Shown here in pieces: positions 8,769-17,566 of a DNA stretch of 43,478 bases; positions within the stretch are counted from its first letter, which is position 1; every line of letters starts with the position of its first letter. The notes beneath the pieces were generated by a model. The model was given only the letters and a program-made list of their open reading frames with translations, was not told the DNA's origin and did no database searches. Made by a program: the position numbers and the translations under genes. The stretch comes from Deltaproteobacteria bacterium (GTDB lineage Bacteria > Desulfobacterota > Desulfomonilia > UBA1062). Location: the NCBI GenBank assembly GCA_029547045.1, contig JAKPQL010000012.1:1-43478 (forward strand), in the 5' to 3' direction.

Positions 8769-9350
8769 CTACATCCGCCAGTACACGATCTTGGCGGTCT
8801 GGGTGGTGTATGCCGAGTTGGCGCGGATGGAACCGGTGTTGTTGGCGCCGTCGTCGTACTTCCTGTCGATCTCCTCGGCCACGTCGTAGGGTATGGCGTT
8901 CATGGTGATGCAGTTCGAGGACAGTGCCGCGGTGGAGCCGGGAGGGGTGCCGATGTACTCGATCCGGATCCAGCTCCCGAAGGCGTTCACGGGCACGTCG
9001 TTGGCTGCGCCGGTGTAGTTCCCGTTCACGATCCTGGCCAGGACCAGGTCCTGGAACAGCCACCAGATCTCGTTCCCCGCTATCTGGCCGTTGGCGTTAC
9101 CCTGGTTGGTGTCTCCCTCCGGGGCATTCGTCATGTTCTCGTCGCCCGGATACTGGTTGTACTTGTCGTAGAAGGCATAGTACGCCGCGGTGAGCGACTC
9201 CTTCTGGTTCACGAGCTTTTTCACCTTGGCGTTCTAGATCAGGGCCTCCCCCTTGAGTACGCCGGTGATCAGCAGTCCGATGATCACGAGCACGAGCGCC
9301 AGCTCCACCAGGGTGAAACCCCTGTCATTCCTGTTCCGAAACCGTTCCAT
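8769..9350 (-). pseudogene. prepilin gene interrupted by one in-frame amber (TAG) codon
   Basis: The ATG at 9350 follows GGAGGTGCTGT and opens a classical prepilin: leader ending NDRG, cleavage before FTLVELALVLV (after Gly11), and a hydrophobic helix ending LKGEALI. Codon 39 is TAG (9234-9236). The same frame then continues with NAKVKKLVNQKES for another 154 sense codons to a normal stop, and includes a YPGDEN motif common in this pilin family. Relatives usually have Gln, Glu or Asn at the position of the TAG, so a single C-to-T (CAG) or G-to-T (GAG) change explains it. Without readthrough only a 38-residue peptide is made. The intact remainder argues that the change is very recent, is a sequencing error, or is tolerated through readthrough. 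This is probably a main pilin by position. Confidence 0.8.
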
Positions 9351-9375
9351 ACAGCACCTCCGTGTGGGATCACTG

Positions 9376-9395
9376 GTGGTAAGCACGCTCACCAC
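9376..9395 (-). promoter_or_regulatory. small hairpin in the pilin 5' leader
   Basis: On the minus-strand RNA an 8-bp stem (one G-U pair) closes a CGTG tetraloop, 25 nt upstream of the pilin ATG. Together with the stem at 8668-8699 it brackets the pilin message. A role in mRNA stability is inference. Confidence 0.35.
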
Positions 9396-9450
9396 TACGC
9401 ATTTCATCGGATTTGTTCGAGGGTTCCTTTAATGAATCCTCAAGGTCTGC

Positions 9451-9464
9451 TGCCCGAAGGGGCA
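9451..9464 (-). terminator. short GC stem-loop after the vWA protein gene
   Basis: TGCCC and GGGCA arms with a four-base loop, 28 nt beyond the stop of the vWA gene at 9493. There is no T-run after it, so it is at best a weak terminator or an RNA 3' end stabiliser. It separates the upstream two-gene unit from the pilin gene. Confidence 0.3.
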
Positions 9465-9492
9465 TCGGAAGGTATGGGTGCCCATGGCCGGC

Positions 9493-11643
9493 TCAGTCAG
9501 AGATTCGGGAGATCCTTGCTCCCAGCGGGCAGGAACGGATGCCCGGAATGGGGGAGAGGTCTGTCTCCCGGATCTCTCCCGAAGGGGACACGAACCGCAT
9601 TACGGCATGTTCCAGGTCGATGGATGGACCATGGGCCCTGCCGGAGAAAAGGGCCCGTGTTTCGAGCAGCTCTCCGGTGATGGCGTCCATGACCTGCAGG
9701 ACCGAGGATCCGGCATCGATGCCGCCACAGAAGGACCGGCCGTCCCACACGGCCACATAAACCCTGCCCCCCATGACGGTCATGCCGGTGGGCGTCCTGC
9801 CGTCCAGGGAAGTGGACCACGAGGTTCCTTCCGCGGTGCAGACCGTCAGCCTGTCGGCGCCGAGGATCGCAAGGCGGAGCTCCTTGCGCCAGGTGAAGGG
9901 CCGAACCTCGTCGATGGGACCCTGCACGCCTGTGGCTACCATTCCTCTCAGGGCGAGTTCCGGCGTCAGCAACACTATGAGCCCGTCGTGGGTCCCCGCG
10001 ATGAGGGTGAGAGTGGACGGGTCGAAACGGAGCAGGGAGATCGGGTGGCCTGTGTCTTGCTGCGACAGGACACTGCCGTCCCTTATGCCGAGTGAGCGTA
10101 CCTGTGATCCCCAGGCGAGGTATGCCGCCGAATCGGATGCATCCATGCATGTACCCGGCTCCTGCCAGAGGATACGTGCGCCGTGCTCGGTGCAGGTGAC
10201 CATGCCCTCCCGATCGGGGCCTGCCAGCACGATATCGCGCCGGATGCAGACGGGACCTCCCAGACCCGTCACAAGCCCGGAGAGTTCCCTCCTGGACAGG
10301 TCTATCCTGAGGAGCCGCTCGGCCGAGGTCGTGCAGTAGAGGGCGGATGAGTCGTATGCGAGGTGCCGGGCCATGCCGATGATGGCGAGGTCAGGGCACG
10401 CGGTGAGGTCCAGGGGGTTCGTGATGCAGGGCCGTTGGCGGAGCCCCGTATCTGAAAGGATCCAGTCAGGGTCGAGGCAACCCCTGCGGCTCGTCATGGT
10501 CAGGGTCTGTCCCTGGTGGATCACCAGGGGTGCCGTCACCACGGCCCCTTCCGGAGTGAGGATATCCCTGCCGGGCATGTACCTGCCCCCACCCTTGGCG
10601 GCCACGTCCCGGAGGAACACCGTGTCGGGTCCCATCACGTGCACCGGGATTCCCTGGGACCGGCAGTAGGCCGCCACGTCATCCAGACAGTGGCAACCCT
10701 CTCCGGGACAGGGAACGTCCCCGGGATTGTCGTCATGGTCATAGTCGAGGAGCCACGCCGGAAGGTGGCCGTCGTTCACGCTCCTGCCCGCACTCACCAG
10801 GAGGATGTGCCGGGTGGTGACGCACGGTTCCGGGAAGACCCGCGATGCCTGGTAGAGCCTATCCGCAAGGGAGGCATGGGGTGATGTGGGAGATATGCCG
10901 TCCATGGCGCGCAGTGTCAGATGCATGTCGTGGGTGAAGGGCTGGATCAGCCCGCGCGAGGCGGTCATGACCGCTATCTCGCACTGGTCCAGGGAGGAGA
11001 TGAGGTTCCGGGACAGTGAGAAGGCATGGGCCCACGTCGGCATGGCCCCGCTGAGCCCGTTTAGGGGGCTTGAACGCTGGTGGGCGTTGCCCCATCTGCC
11101 GGAAAAGTAAGTCCCCGCGGCACAGGCATGGGAGTCGGCTACCTCGCTGCATGCGGAGACGTGGACGACCGCACCGGAAGGACGGAGCAGGTAGAGGGCG
11201 TCTTCCCGGTAATCCCGGCCCGACGAGCAGGTCATGGCCCTGGAATCGTCGATGAGGGCAACGATGTGCGGCCTCGACGATAGGACCGGCGGCCCGGAGG
11301 GGATGTCTCTGAACTGATCACGCAGGCCCACGCGCCATGCGTACGAGCTGAGGTCCTGCATGCGGCGTTCCTGGACCACGGTGGTGAAGGCGATGGAGTC
11401 CCACCCTTCGGGTGCGGCCAGGGTGGTAAACAGTGGCTCGGCTGGGCCGTCCTGGCCGACATGGGGCAGGCTGTCCTGGAGTATGCTGCAGTAGGCCTGG
11501 CTCGATTTCATGTGGAACAGGACCAGGGAGGCGCATGCCAGGACCACCCCCAGGGTCGTGGCCAGGAGCATGAGGACCAGGGCGCTGATCCATCCCCGGT
11601 CAGAACACGGTGCGGCACACACAGAGATCCTTCCAGTACCCAT
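9493..11643 (-). CDS. membrane-anchored vWA / beta-propeller protein, PilY1-like tip candidate
   Basis: About 716 residues. A hydrophobic N-terminal helix (about 17-43), preceded by DRGW, resembles the PilX/prepilin-like leader. A von Willebrand A-like domain follows (about 125-345) with IDDSRAMT at the MIDAS site; the canonical D-x-S-x-S is D-x-S-x-A here, so metal binding may be weakened. A Cys-rich insert CPGEGCHC lies near 315. The C-terminal half (about 400-700) has repeated beta-strand units like a seven-bladed propeller. This order matches PilY1-type tip adhesins, though it is shorter and lacks a clear PilY1 signature. A GTG at 11622 with a better ribosome site (GGAAGGA) is an alternative start. 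The gene overlaps the preceding prepilin. Confidence 0.6.
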   Translation of the reverse strand: MGTGRISVCAAPCSDRGWISALVLMLLATTLGVVLACASLVLFHMKSSQAYCSILQDSLPHVGQDGPAEPLFTTLAAPEGWDSIAFTTVVQERRMQDLSSYAWRVGLRDQFRDIPSGPPVLSSRPHIVALIDDSRAMTCSSGRDYREDALYLLRPSGAVVHVSACSEVADSHACAAGTYFSGRWGNAHQRSSPLNGLSGAMPTWAHAFSLSRNLISSLDQCEIAVMTASRGLIQPFTHDMHLTLRAMDGISPTSPHASLADRLYQASRVFPEPCVTTRHILLVSAGRSVNDGHLPAWLLDYDHDDNPGDVPCPGEGCHCLDDVAAYCRSQGIPVHVMGPDTVFLRDVAAKGGGRYMPGRDILTPEGAVVTAPLVIHQGQTLTMTSRRGCLDPDWILSDTGLRQRPCITNPLDLTACPDLAIIGMARHLAYDSSALYCTTSAERLLRIDLSRRELSGLVTGLGGPVCIRRDIVLAGPDREGMVTCTEHGARILWQEPGTCMDASDSAAYLAWGSQVRSLGIRDGSVLSQQDTGHPISLLRFDPSTLTLIAGTHDGLIVLLTPELALRGMVATGVQGPIDEVRPFTWRKELRLAILGADRLTVCTAEGTSWSTSLDGRTPTGMTVMGGRVYVAVWDGRSFCGGIDAGSSVLQVMDAITGELLETRALFSGRAHGPSIDLEHAVMRFVSPSGEIRETDLSPIPGIRSCPLGARISRISD

Positions 11644-12286
11644 GGTATCGGGCCCTCATGGCAACGATGCACTGTCTGCCTGAAATCCGCGGCGCGAAGG
11701 ATACCACGGCTTCCGCCAGCAGTGCGTTGTTCCGGTAGAGGCCGTCCGCCCTGAGCTCATAGCATACGGCCGGAACGATCCTGTCCCCTGTACGGGGGGC
11801 GTTCCCGAGGGTGACGGGGATGGTTGTGCAGCCACGCTGGTATGCAGGGCCGATGGTGCAAGCAGAGGCATCGCTGATCATGCCGAGACCTGCCCAGTAG
11901 TCCGGCCGGGAATCACCGTCGATGTCCACGGTGTCGAGCACTACGGAGCGCATGGACGAGGACAGCACGAGGGAGTAGTAGGGGGGAGGCGCACCCCTGG
12001 ATACCCGGATCCCGGGGTGCGACGAGGTGACGGGAATGCCTGCGATGTAGAGGCGGGAACCGTCCGCCAGGATCTTGAGATCCTGGGGCGTCAGGCAGGC
12101 GCACTGGGCCAGGTCCATGCTCAGGCGCAGCGATGCTTGGCGGAGCGACTGCATGCAGTACCACTGCCCCTTCACCGAGGCCGATGATGCCGCGGATACC
12201 TGGTGCACGTGGTAGAGAGAAAGTACAAGCACGCTGGAGCATGCCAGTGCCACGAGCAGTTCCACAAGGCTCAGGCCCCTGTTCAC
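11600..12286 (-). CDS. PilW/MshO-like minor prepilin
   Basis: A 228-residue prepilin starting at a GTG preceded by GGAGGAGACGCTC. The very short leader MNRG is cut before LSLVELLVALA, and Glu+5 is present. The body is long, with several cysteines and a DIDGDSRPDYW segment typical of PilW/GspJ-class minor pilins. Such subunits prime pilus assembly and sit at the tip, often together with a PilY1-like protein; here that kind of gene follows directly with overlap. It is the first gene of the leftward locus. A longer in-frame ATG upstream would disrupt the leader and was not used. Confidence 0.8.
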   Translation of the reverse strand: MNRGLSLVELLVALACSSVLVLSLYHVHQVSAASSASVKGQWYCMQSLRQASLRLSMDLAQCACLTPQDLKILADGSRLYIAGIPVTSSHPGIRVSRGAPPPYYSLVLSSSMRSVVLDTVDIDGDSRPDYWAGLGMISDASACTIGPAYQRGCTTIPVTLGNAPRTGDRIVPAVCYELRADGLYRNNALLAEAVVSFAPRISGRQCIVAMRARYHGYWKDLCVCRTVF

Positions 12287-12549
12287 GAGCGTCTCCTCCT
12301 GTGGGCGAGCGTTGCTCCGGCGGAGGGTATGCCGGGATATGCGCAATGCAAGGAGGGGCCAGGGACAGGGGCGTTCTACCGGACAAGCGTGCCGACTCTC
12401 CCGGATGAATCCATATCATGCCATGCCCGAACATGTGCCATGATATTACAGCGTGTGTCAAGGGGTATAGTGATGCGCCGCGCGGCGCGGGCTGGTCTCC
12501 GGACCCTTGCAAGATGGACATGGACAACCTGTTGATATATTGATAATAC

Positions 12550-14223
12550 ATGCACCCAGCCGACATGTCACAGAAACATATGCATACCAGAGGGTACAAG
12601 TTCATCGCGGTCATCGCGGTCCTTGCCATCACCGCGGCCATGTTCCTCATCGTGCCCATCGGCGGGGGCATCGGCCTGTTCAGGGAGGCCGCCATATCAT
12701 TCATCTTCCGGAAGCCGCCGCGATTCATGTCCCTGGACGCCGACGTGGAGGGAGTTCCCCAGGTGGTGAAGGCCGGTGAGGCCCTGAAGATAAAGGGTGG
12801 TGAGACGCTGGTCATCAGGAAGATCCATGCGAACACCTTCTTCAAGTCGTACCTCAGCGCCGATGTGGCCGGGTTCGGCAAGCCCAACGACCTGAACGAG
12901 CCCGTGGACACTGCAGAGATCAGGGATCAGCTCATAGGCGCCGGCATCAGGTCCGTGCCCATCGATATCTACTACCTCGACCGGAAGATCGCCAAGGTGC
13001 CTCTTGAGCTGGAGCTGAGCGAGCAGGCCTTCATGGATCAGCTCCAAGGGGCAAGGAGCGTGGAGGAGAGGATCGCGATTCTCAGATCGGCCCACGCGAG
13101 CTTCCCCCGGAACACCCAATTCCTGGAGATGCTGGAGCAGCTGCTCGCCGAAAAGGGGGACTACCAGGCCCTGGTCATCCTCTACAAGGCGGTGTCCGAC
13201 GCCGACCCCTCGAACATGACCGCCTACTCCAACCTGGCCCGCTATTATATCAAGCTGGAACGGTACGACGATGCGCTGGCCATGTACCAGGAGATCGTGG
13301 ACGCAGGCAAGGCGGATGCTGGGATCTATCGGCGAATGGCCTACATCGCCGGCGAGAAGGGCGACTTCGACGGTCGGGTGTCCTATCTGAGGAAGGCCCT
13401 TGAGCTCGACGGGAAGAACGAAGACGCGGCCATCGAACTGGCGAAGACCTACGAGCAGGCGGGCCTCAAGCAACAGGCCTTCGATGTGTACAAGGAGGCG
13501 TCGAAGACCTCCACGGACAAGGAGGTCCTGATCCCGCTCATCAAGGAGTCCATACAGAAGAAGGACTACCCCAGGGCCAAGGAACTCCTGGAACGGTACG
13601 TACAGAAATTCCCCGGGGACAAGAACGCTCTTGCTCAGCTGGCCATGGTCATGGGCCGGCTGGGTGACGCCAAGGCCCAGTCCGACTACTACCAGAGGGC
13701 GGTGAACCTTTCCCCTTCGGATGCGGTCCTCTGGTACAACCTCGGTGTGGCCCGCGAGAAGCAGGGCGATGCCAAGGGCGCCCTGGAGGCCTTCGAAAAG
13801 GTCCTCAAGATCAAGCCCGGCGACCCTGATTCCCTGAAGGCCGCCTCGCGGCTTTACCTCAAGCTGGGCCGGTACCGGGAAGCCCATGAGGGCTACGAGG
13901 GCCTGGTGCGGAAGGAGCCCAGCGCGGAGAACCTCAAGGGGCTCGTCAGCGCCGCCGTGGGGTTGAAGGATCAGGGAAAGGTCATCGATGCCTGCACCCG
14001 GTTCCTTCAGAGGAAGAAGGATCATGACGTGGCCATCACCCTCGCGTATGCCTACGAGGCCCGGGCAGCCGCCAGGGATACCCGGGGCAGGCTCGAGGAC
14101 CTGAACAGGGCCCTGGAGGCGTACAAGACCGCCCGGGCGGTCAACCCCCAGTCCAGGATCGCAAAGGAGAAGATCCCGGAGCTGGGGATCGAGACCATCA
14201 AGCTCAGGAAGGCCCTTCAGTAA
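12550..14223 (+). CDS. membrane-anchored TPR protein
   Basis: A protein of about 557 residues. One transmembrane helix lies near the N-terminus (about 18-40), followed by a beta-rich segment (about 55-150) and then roughly ten tetratricopeptide repeats (about 165 to the end), visible as repeated YDDALAMYQEIV-like units. TPR arrays serve as protein scaffolds; the partner is unknown. It is divergent from the pilus locus. MshN of MSHA loci is also an N-terminally anchored TPR protein, so a pilus role is possible but unproven. No good ribosome site precedes any of the ATGs at 12550, 12565 or 12580, so the start is uncertain. Confidence 0.75.
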   Translation: MHPADMSQKHMHTRGYKFIAVIAVLAITAAMFLIVPIGGGIGLFREAAISFIFRKPPRFMSLDADVEGVPQVVKAGEALKIKGGETLVIRKIHANTFFKSYLSADVAGFGKPNDLNEPVDTAEIRDQLIGAGIRSVPIDIYYLDRKIAKVPLELELSEQAFMDQLQGARSVEERIAILRSAHASFPRNTQFLEMLEQLLAEKGDYQALVILYKAVSDADPSNMTAYSNLARYYIKLERYDDALAMYQEIVDAGKADAGIYRRMAYIAGEKGDFDGRVSYLRKALELDGKNEDAAIELAKTYEQAGLKQQAFDVYKEASKTSTDKEVLIPLIKESIQKKDYPRAKELLERYVQKFPGDKNALAQLAMVMGRLGDAKAQSDYYQRAVNLSPSDAVLWYNLGVAREKQGDAKGALEAFEKVLKIKPGDPDSLKAASRLYLKLGRYREAHEGYEGLVRKEPSAENLKGLVSAAVGLKDQGKVIDACTRFLQRKKDHDVAITLAYAYEARAAARDTRGRLEDLNRALEAYKTARAVNPQSRIAKEKIPELGIETIKLRKALQ

Positions 14224-14241
14224 GCCGTCGCCTGCCATGGG

Positions 14242-14259
14242 TGGCTCGGGGGGGAGCCA
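14242..14259 (+). other. stem-loop before the phosphatase gene
   Basis: TGGCTC and GAGCCA (6 bp) enclose six G residues, between the TPR stop and the phosphatase start. The G-run may serve as the ribosome site but is enclosed in the loop. There is no T-run, so it is not a typical terminator. Confidence 0.3.
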
Positions 14260-14270
14260 GCGCGCATCCT

Positions 14271-14921
14271 ATGAAACGGACCTTTGCCATCGGTGACATT
14301 CATGGGTGTCTGGACAAGCTCGAAGACCTCATGTCGCTCATCGCCCCGGGCAAGGGTGACCGCCTCGTCTTCCTCGGGGACTACGTGGACCGGGGCGGGC
14401 ACGTCGTGGAGGTCATCGACTTCCTCATCGAGACCGCGCGGCGCGTTCCCTGCGTCTTCCTGCGGGGGAACCACGAGGACATGTTCCTTTCCTTCCTCGA
14501 GTTCGGGTCGAACAGGACGGTCTTCTTCGCCAACGGGGGTATGAAGACCGTGGAGTCCTATGTGAGCCCCGAGCAGTTCGTGTCCCCGGACCAGGTGGTC
14601 CGGGCCATGCCGGATGATCACCGGGAGTTCTTTTCCCACCTCCAGTGGTACCACGAGGACGCCGGGTACGTGTTCGTCCATGCCGGGATCAAACCCGGGG
14701 TGGAGCTTGCCGGCCAGGACAGGTACGATCTCATCTGGATCAGGGACGAGTTCATCGCCTCTCCCACGGGGCTCGCTCAGAAGGTGATCTTTGGGCACAC
14801 CCCCTTTGCCAGGCCGCTGGTCAAGCCGGACAAGATCGGCATCGACACCGGTGCGGTCTATGGCGGCTACCTCACCGCCATAGAGCTGCCCTCCGAGACC
14901 TTCATCCAGTCCTTCAGATAG
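14271..14921 (+). CDS. PPP-family metallophosphatase (serine/threonine or Ap4A type)
   Basis: A 216-residue protein with all PPP signature motifs in order: GDIHG (8-12), GDYVDRG (about 36), RGNHE (about 71), FVHAG (about 140), and GHTPF plus DTGAVYGG at the C-terminus. These ligate the two-metal centre. The short length fits bacterial PrpA/ApaH-like phosphatases that act on phosphoproteins or dinucleoside polyphosphates; motifs alone do not separate the two. It lies 47 bp after the TPR gene and 25 bp before the J-domain gene on the same strand, so the three may be co-transcribed. Confidence 0.88.
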   Translation: MKRTFAIGDIHGCLDKLEDLMSLIAPGKGDRLVFLGDYVDRGGHVVEVIDFLIETARRVPCVFLRGNHEDMFLSFLEFGSNRTVFFANGGMKTVESYVSPEQFVSPDQVVRAMPDDHREFFSHLQWYHEDAGYVFVHAGIKPGVELAGQDRYDLIWIRDEFIASPTGLAQKVIFGHTPFARPLVKPDKIGIDTGAVYGGYLTAIELPSETFIQSFR

Positions 14922-14946
14922 GCGGGCCGGAGGATCGGGCGGCTGC

Positions 14947-15606
14947 ATGTACAAGGATTACTACTCGATTCTGGGCATTCCGAAGGACGCCACCTCCCAG
15001 GAGATAAAGAAGACGTACCGGGCCCTGGCCATGAAATACCACCCGGACCGCAACCGGGACGATCCCTCCTGCGCGGAAAGCTTCAAGGAGATCACCGAGG
15101 CGTACGGGGTCCTCATCGATCCGGACAAGAGGATCGCCTACGACAGGCAGCACACCCATGCCTTCAACCGGGAGAAGGTGTTCACCGACATCTTCTCCCG
15201 GTCCGACTTCCGGGACGTCTTCGAGGACCTGCCCATCCGGAAGGAGTGGATCGAGAAGATCCTGGACATCGGCAAGGTCATCGCCTTCGAGGCCCTCGTG
15301 GTGGGAGGCACCCCCGGGGCCATCCTCAGGCGCTCCGTGGTTCGCCTCGCGTCACGGAAGCTGGACAGGGTGTTCCATGCGGTCATGGACATGCACGAGA
15401 AGATCCGCATCCCGGGCACCCTGGCACTCACCGGCGGGTACGTGACCATGGAATACCGACCGGGCCTCTTGAAGCGCACCATCAGGGTAACGATACCCAG
15501 GAATACCACGCAGGGCACGGTGCTCCGCGTCCAGGGCATGGGAAGGAGAAATCCGGCAGGCGCCGCGGGGGACCTCTACGTGCACGTGGTCATCGAGGGG
15601 TCGTAG
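14947..15606 (+). CDS. J-domain co-chaperone with DnaJ-like C-terminal beta domain
   Basis: A 219-residue protein. Residues 3-68 form a J domain with the catalytic HPD tripeptide (YHPDRN), which stimulates DnaK ATPase. There is no Gly/Phe region and no zinc-finger repeats. The last 60 residues ([20 protein letters not shown], then GDLYVHV) match the second substrate-binding beta domain of DnaJ/CbpA. It is thus a trimmed CbpA-like protein with one peptide-binding subdomain and a hydrophobic middle (about 112-140). The end overlaps the convergent GGDEF gene by 31 bp. Confidence 0.85.
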   Translation: MYKDYYSILGIPKDATSQEIKKTYRALAMKYHPDRNRDDPSCAESFKEITEAYGVLIDPDKRIAYDRQHTHAFNREKVFTDIFSRSDFRDVFEDLPIRKEWIEKILDIGKVIAFEALVVGGTPGAILRRSVVRLASRKLDRVFHAVMDMHEKIRIPGTLALTGGYVTMEYRPGLLKRTIRVTIPRNTTQGTVLRVQGMGRRNPAGAAGDLYVHVVIEGS

Positions 15607-16502
15607 ACCACGATCTGGTTCTTGCCGTTGGCCTTGCCCCAGTACATGGCCGCATCCGCCATGCGGAGGATGTCGTTTGGGTCGCTGGAGTCCTTGGGCA
15701 GCGTGGACAGGCCGATGGTGACGCTCACCTCCAGGGTGCTGTCCACCGTGCTGCCGATGCGCTGGGACACGACCAGGGCCTCCTCGATGGAGGTCTCGGG
15801 GAAGATGATGACGAACTCCTCGCCCCCGTAGCGGGCGAGGATATCGCAGTTGCGCGTGTTGTGCTTGAAGATGTGCGCCAGCCTGGTGAGAAGCTCGTTT
15901 CCGTTCTCGTGCCCCCTGGTGTCGTTGTACTTCTTGAAGTCGTCGATGTCGATCATGGCCAGGGACATGGTCCGGTTGTACCGCAGGTGTCTCGACGCCT
16001 CGCCCTTGAGCACGGTCATGAGGTGACGGAAGTTGTACAGCCCGGTGAGCTCGTCCGTCCGGGAGAGGTTCCGGTAGTAGTCGGCCAGCTCGGCCTCCTC
16101 CTTGAGCCGGGCCTCCTCGAGGATGCGGTGGATGGTGAGGAGGAGGTGGTCCAGCAGGATGGGCTTGGTGATGAAATCCGATGCCCCCAGTTTCATGCAC
16201 TCCACCGCGTCGCGGATGGTGCCGTACCCGGTGATCATGACCACCTGGACGTCGGGCCTGATCGCCTTGATGGACCTGAGGAGTTCGGCCCCTGTCATGC
16301 CGGGCAGGTGGAGATCCACCACGGCGACGTGGAAGAGATCTTTCTGTACTATGGCCACCGCCTCCTCGCCGCTCATGGTGGAGATCACATCGTACCCCCT
16401 GCCGTGCAGGTATTCCGCAATGAGATCGAGGGTCTCCTGCTCGTCGTCCACGATGAGCACACGCGTTTTCTTCTGCACTGCAGGGGCAGGGCCCGTTGAC
16501 AC
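15576..16502 (-). CDS. response regulator with GGDEF domain (diguanylate cyclase)
   Basis: A 308-residue protein: receiver domain (13-128) with phosphoacceptor Asp63 ([11 protein letters not shown]) and Lys113 (ITKP), a helical linker, then a GGDEF domain (147-300) with an intact GGEEF active site (226-230). Arg-Asn-Cys-Asp (217-220), exactly five residues before the active site, is a complete RxxD inhibitory site. It should therefore make c-di-GMP under phosphorylation control with product feedback. The GTG start follows AAAGGAGT. The likely sensor is the hybrid kinase at 17567, and the likely local receptor is the MshEN domain of the pilus ATPase; both links are inference. Confidence 0.92.
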   Translation of the reverse strand: MSTGPAPAVQKKTRVLIVDDEQETLDLIAEYLHGRGYDVISTMSGEEAVAIVQKDLFHVAVVDLHLPGMTGAELLRSIKAIRPDVQVVMITGYGTIRDAVECMKLGASDFITKPILLDHLLLTIHRILEEARLKEEAELADYYRNLSRTDELTGLYNFRHLMTVLKGEASRHLRYNRTMSLAMIDIDDFKKYNDTRGHENGNELLTRLAHIFKHNTRNCDILARYGGEEFVIIFPETSIEEALVVSQRIGSTVDSTLEVSVTIGLSTLPKDSSDPNDILRMADAAMYWGKANGKNQIVVYDPSMTTCT

Positions 16503-16524
16503 GCTCTCTACTCCTTTGCCTCAC

Positions 16525-16553
16525 ATAATAATGCAGTTTGTTCGGGTTGCCAC
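16525..16553 (-). promoter_or_regulatory. possible sigma70-type promoter of the GGDEF gene
   Basis: On the minus strand GTGGCA (16553-16548) is followed by a 17-nt spacer and TATTAT (16530-16525). Four and five of six positions match consensus. Transcription would start near 16518, just ahead of the ribosome site of the gene starting at 16502. Confidence 0.35.
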
Positions 16554-16745
16554 TCTCCCCATACTAACGGATATCCGATGACAAATCATGAGGGTTTTTT
16601 TCCGGGTGGGAAACGCATGTGCGAACGGGTTCCATGCACTGTCCAGGCAGTGGATATCCTCACTGCCCCCCGTTTCATGGGAAGCTGTCAGGAAGTATAT
16701 GGCCCGGCCTAAAGAAAATGCCCCGAAAGGCCGTTATAACGGGAG

Positions 16746-17552
16746 ATGGAACAGGTATGTCTCATGCATTCGATCGAGCGGCACATTGAGAGCATCCCGA
16801 CCCTGGAGTCCAGCCGGATGCGGATCTTCCGCGTCCTCCAGGACGAAGAGACGCCCATCGAGCATATAGAACAGGTCATATCCAGTGACCCGGCCATGGC
16901 CGCCAAGGTGATAAAGCTCGCCAACTCGGCCTTTTATCGCCACGCAGGGGGCTATGCAGGCATCTCCCAGGCCCTGCGGACCATCGGCATGGACATGGTG
17001 AAGTGCATCGCCCTGTCCATGGCGGTGATGGAGGCCTTCAGCAGCGAGACTCCTTCCATGAAGGCGCTCTGGAGGCACTCGTACGCCGTGGCCCTGGTAT
17101 CGGGGTCGCTGGGTCGGACCAGGCAGGAGAAGGAGAGTCTCTTCACCGGGGGGCTGCTCCACGACCTCGGCAGGATGGTCCTGGTGTGCAGGGCACCGGC
17201 CGAGTATCTCCCCCTGTATGAGTTCGTAGGATACTGGCCCGATCCCGCCCTGGAGCGTGACGTCTTCACTCTGGACCACTGCGCTGTGGGAGAAAAGGTG
17301 GCCAAGAGGTGGCATTTTCCTGAGGAGGTCACCGGCATCATCAGAAATCACCACGAACCCGAGCGACTTGCGGAAGGTCTCGTGGGGCTCACCGATCAGG
17401 TCATCGCCCAGCACGAACGGGGACTGCTTTCCGAAGAGCTCGAGCACGAGGACCGGATACGCACCTGCGTGGGTCCCGGTTACAAAGAACTTGTAAATAC
17501 AATCCGACAAAGGTATAGAACGAACACGTCGGTACTAGAAAATCTGGGTTAA
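16746..17552 (+). CDS. HDOD-domain signalling protein
   Basis: A 268-residue protein. The HDOD core spans about residues 8-210, with SSDPAMAAKVIKLANSAFY typical of the family and an HD-like LLHDLG motif (about 137) plus NHHEP later. HDOD proteins lack proven enzyme activity and act as scaffolds in motility, c-di-GMP and stress signalling. An ATG six codons downstream (16764) is an equally good start. It is followed after 14 bp by the hybrid histidine kinase, so the pair is probably one transcription unit. It is divergent from the diguanylate cyclase, placing it in the same signalling block. Confidence 0.88.
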   Translation: MEQVCLMHSIERHIESIPTLESSRMRIFRVLQDEETPIEHIEQVISSDPAMAAKVIKLANSAFYRHAGGYAGISQALRTIGMDMVKCIALSMAVMEAFSSETPSMKALWRHSYAVALVSGSLGRTRQEKESLFTGGLLHDLGRMVLVCRAPAEYLPLYEFVGYWPDPALERDVFTLDHCAVGEKVAKRWHFPEEVTGIIRNHHEPERLAEGLVGLTDQVIAQHERGLLSEELEHEDRIRTCVGPGYKELVNTIRQRYRTNTSVLENLG

Positions 17553-17566
17553 GGGGTAGTGCGTTT

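Noticed and set aside
9234..9236. TAG as a general pyrrolysine codon in this genome
   Set aside because: At least six normal genes in the window end in TAG, so a general reassignment is unlikely; site-specific readthrough stays open.
12435..12461. On the minus strand a perfect TTGACA (12461-12456) and a TGGCAC (12440-12435) with a nearby GC, ahead of the pilus locus
   Set aside because: TTGACA has no fair -10 box at 15-19 nt. The sigma54-like pair is off by one base in spacing, so neither is a safe promoter call.
12697..14238. Long open frame on the minus strand across the TPR gene
   Set aside because: Antisense shadow: the plus strand shows clear TPR repeats and a membrane helix, while this frame has no motif.
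16568..16577. Palindrome CGGATATCCG between the cyclase and HDOD genes
   Set aside because: A single 10-bp palindrome without a second copy or known regulator is too weak to call an operator.
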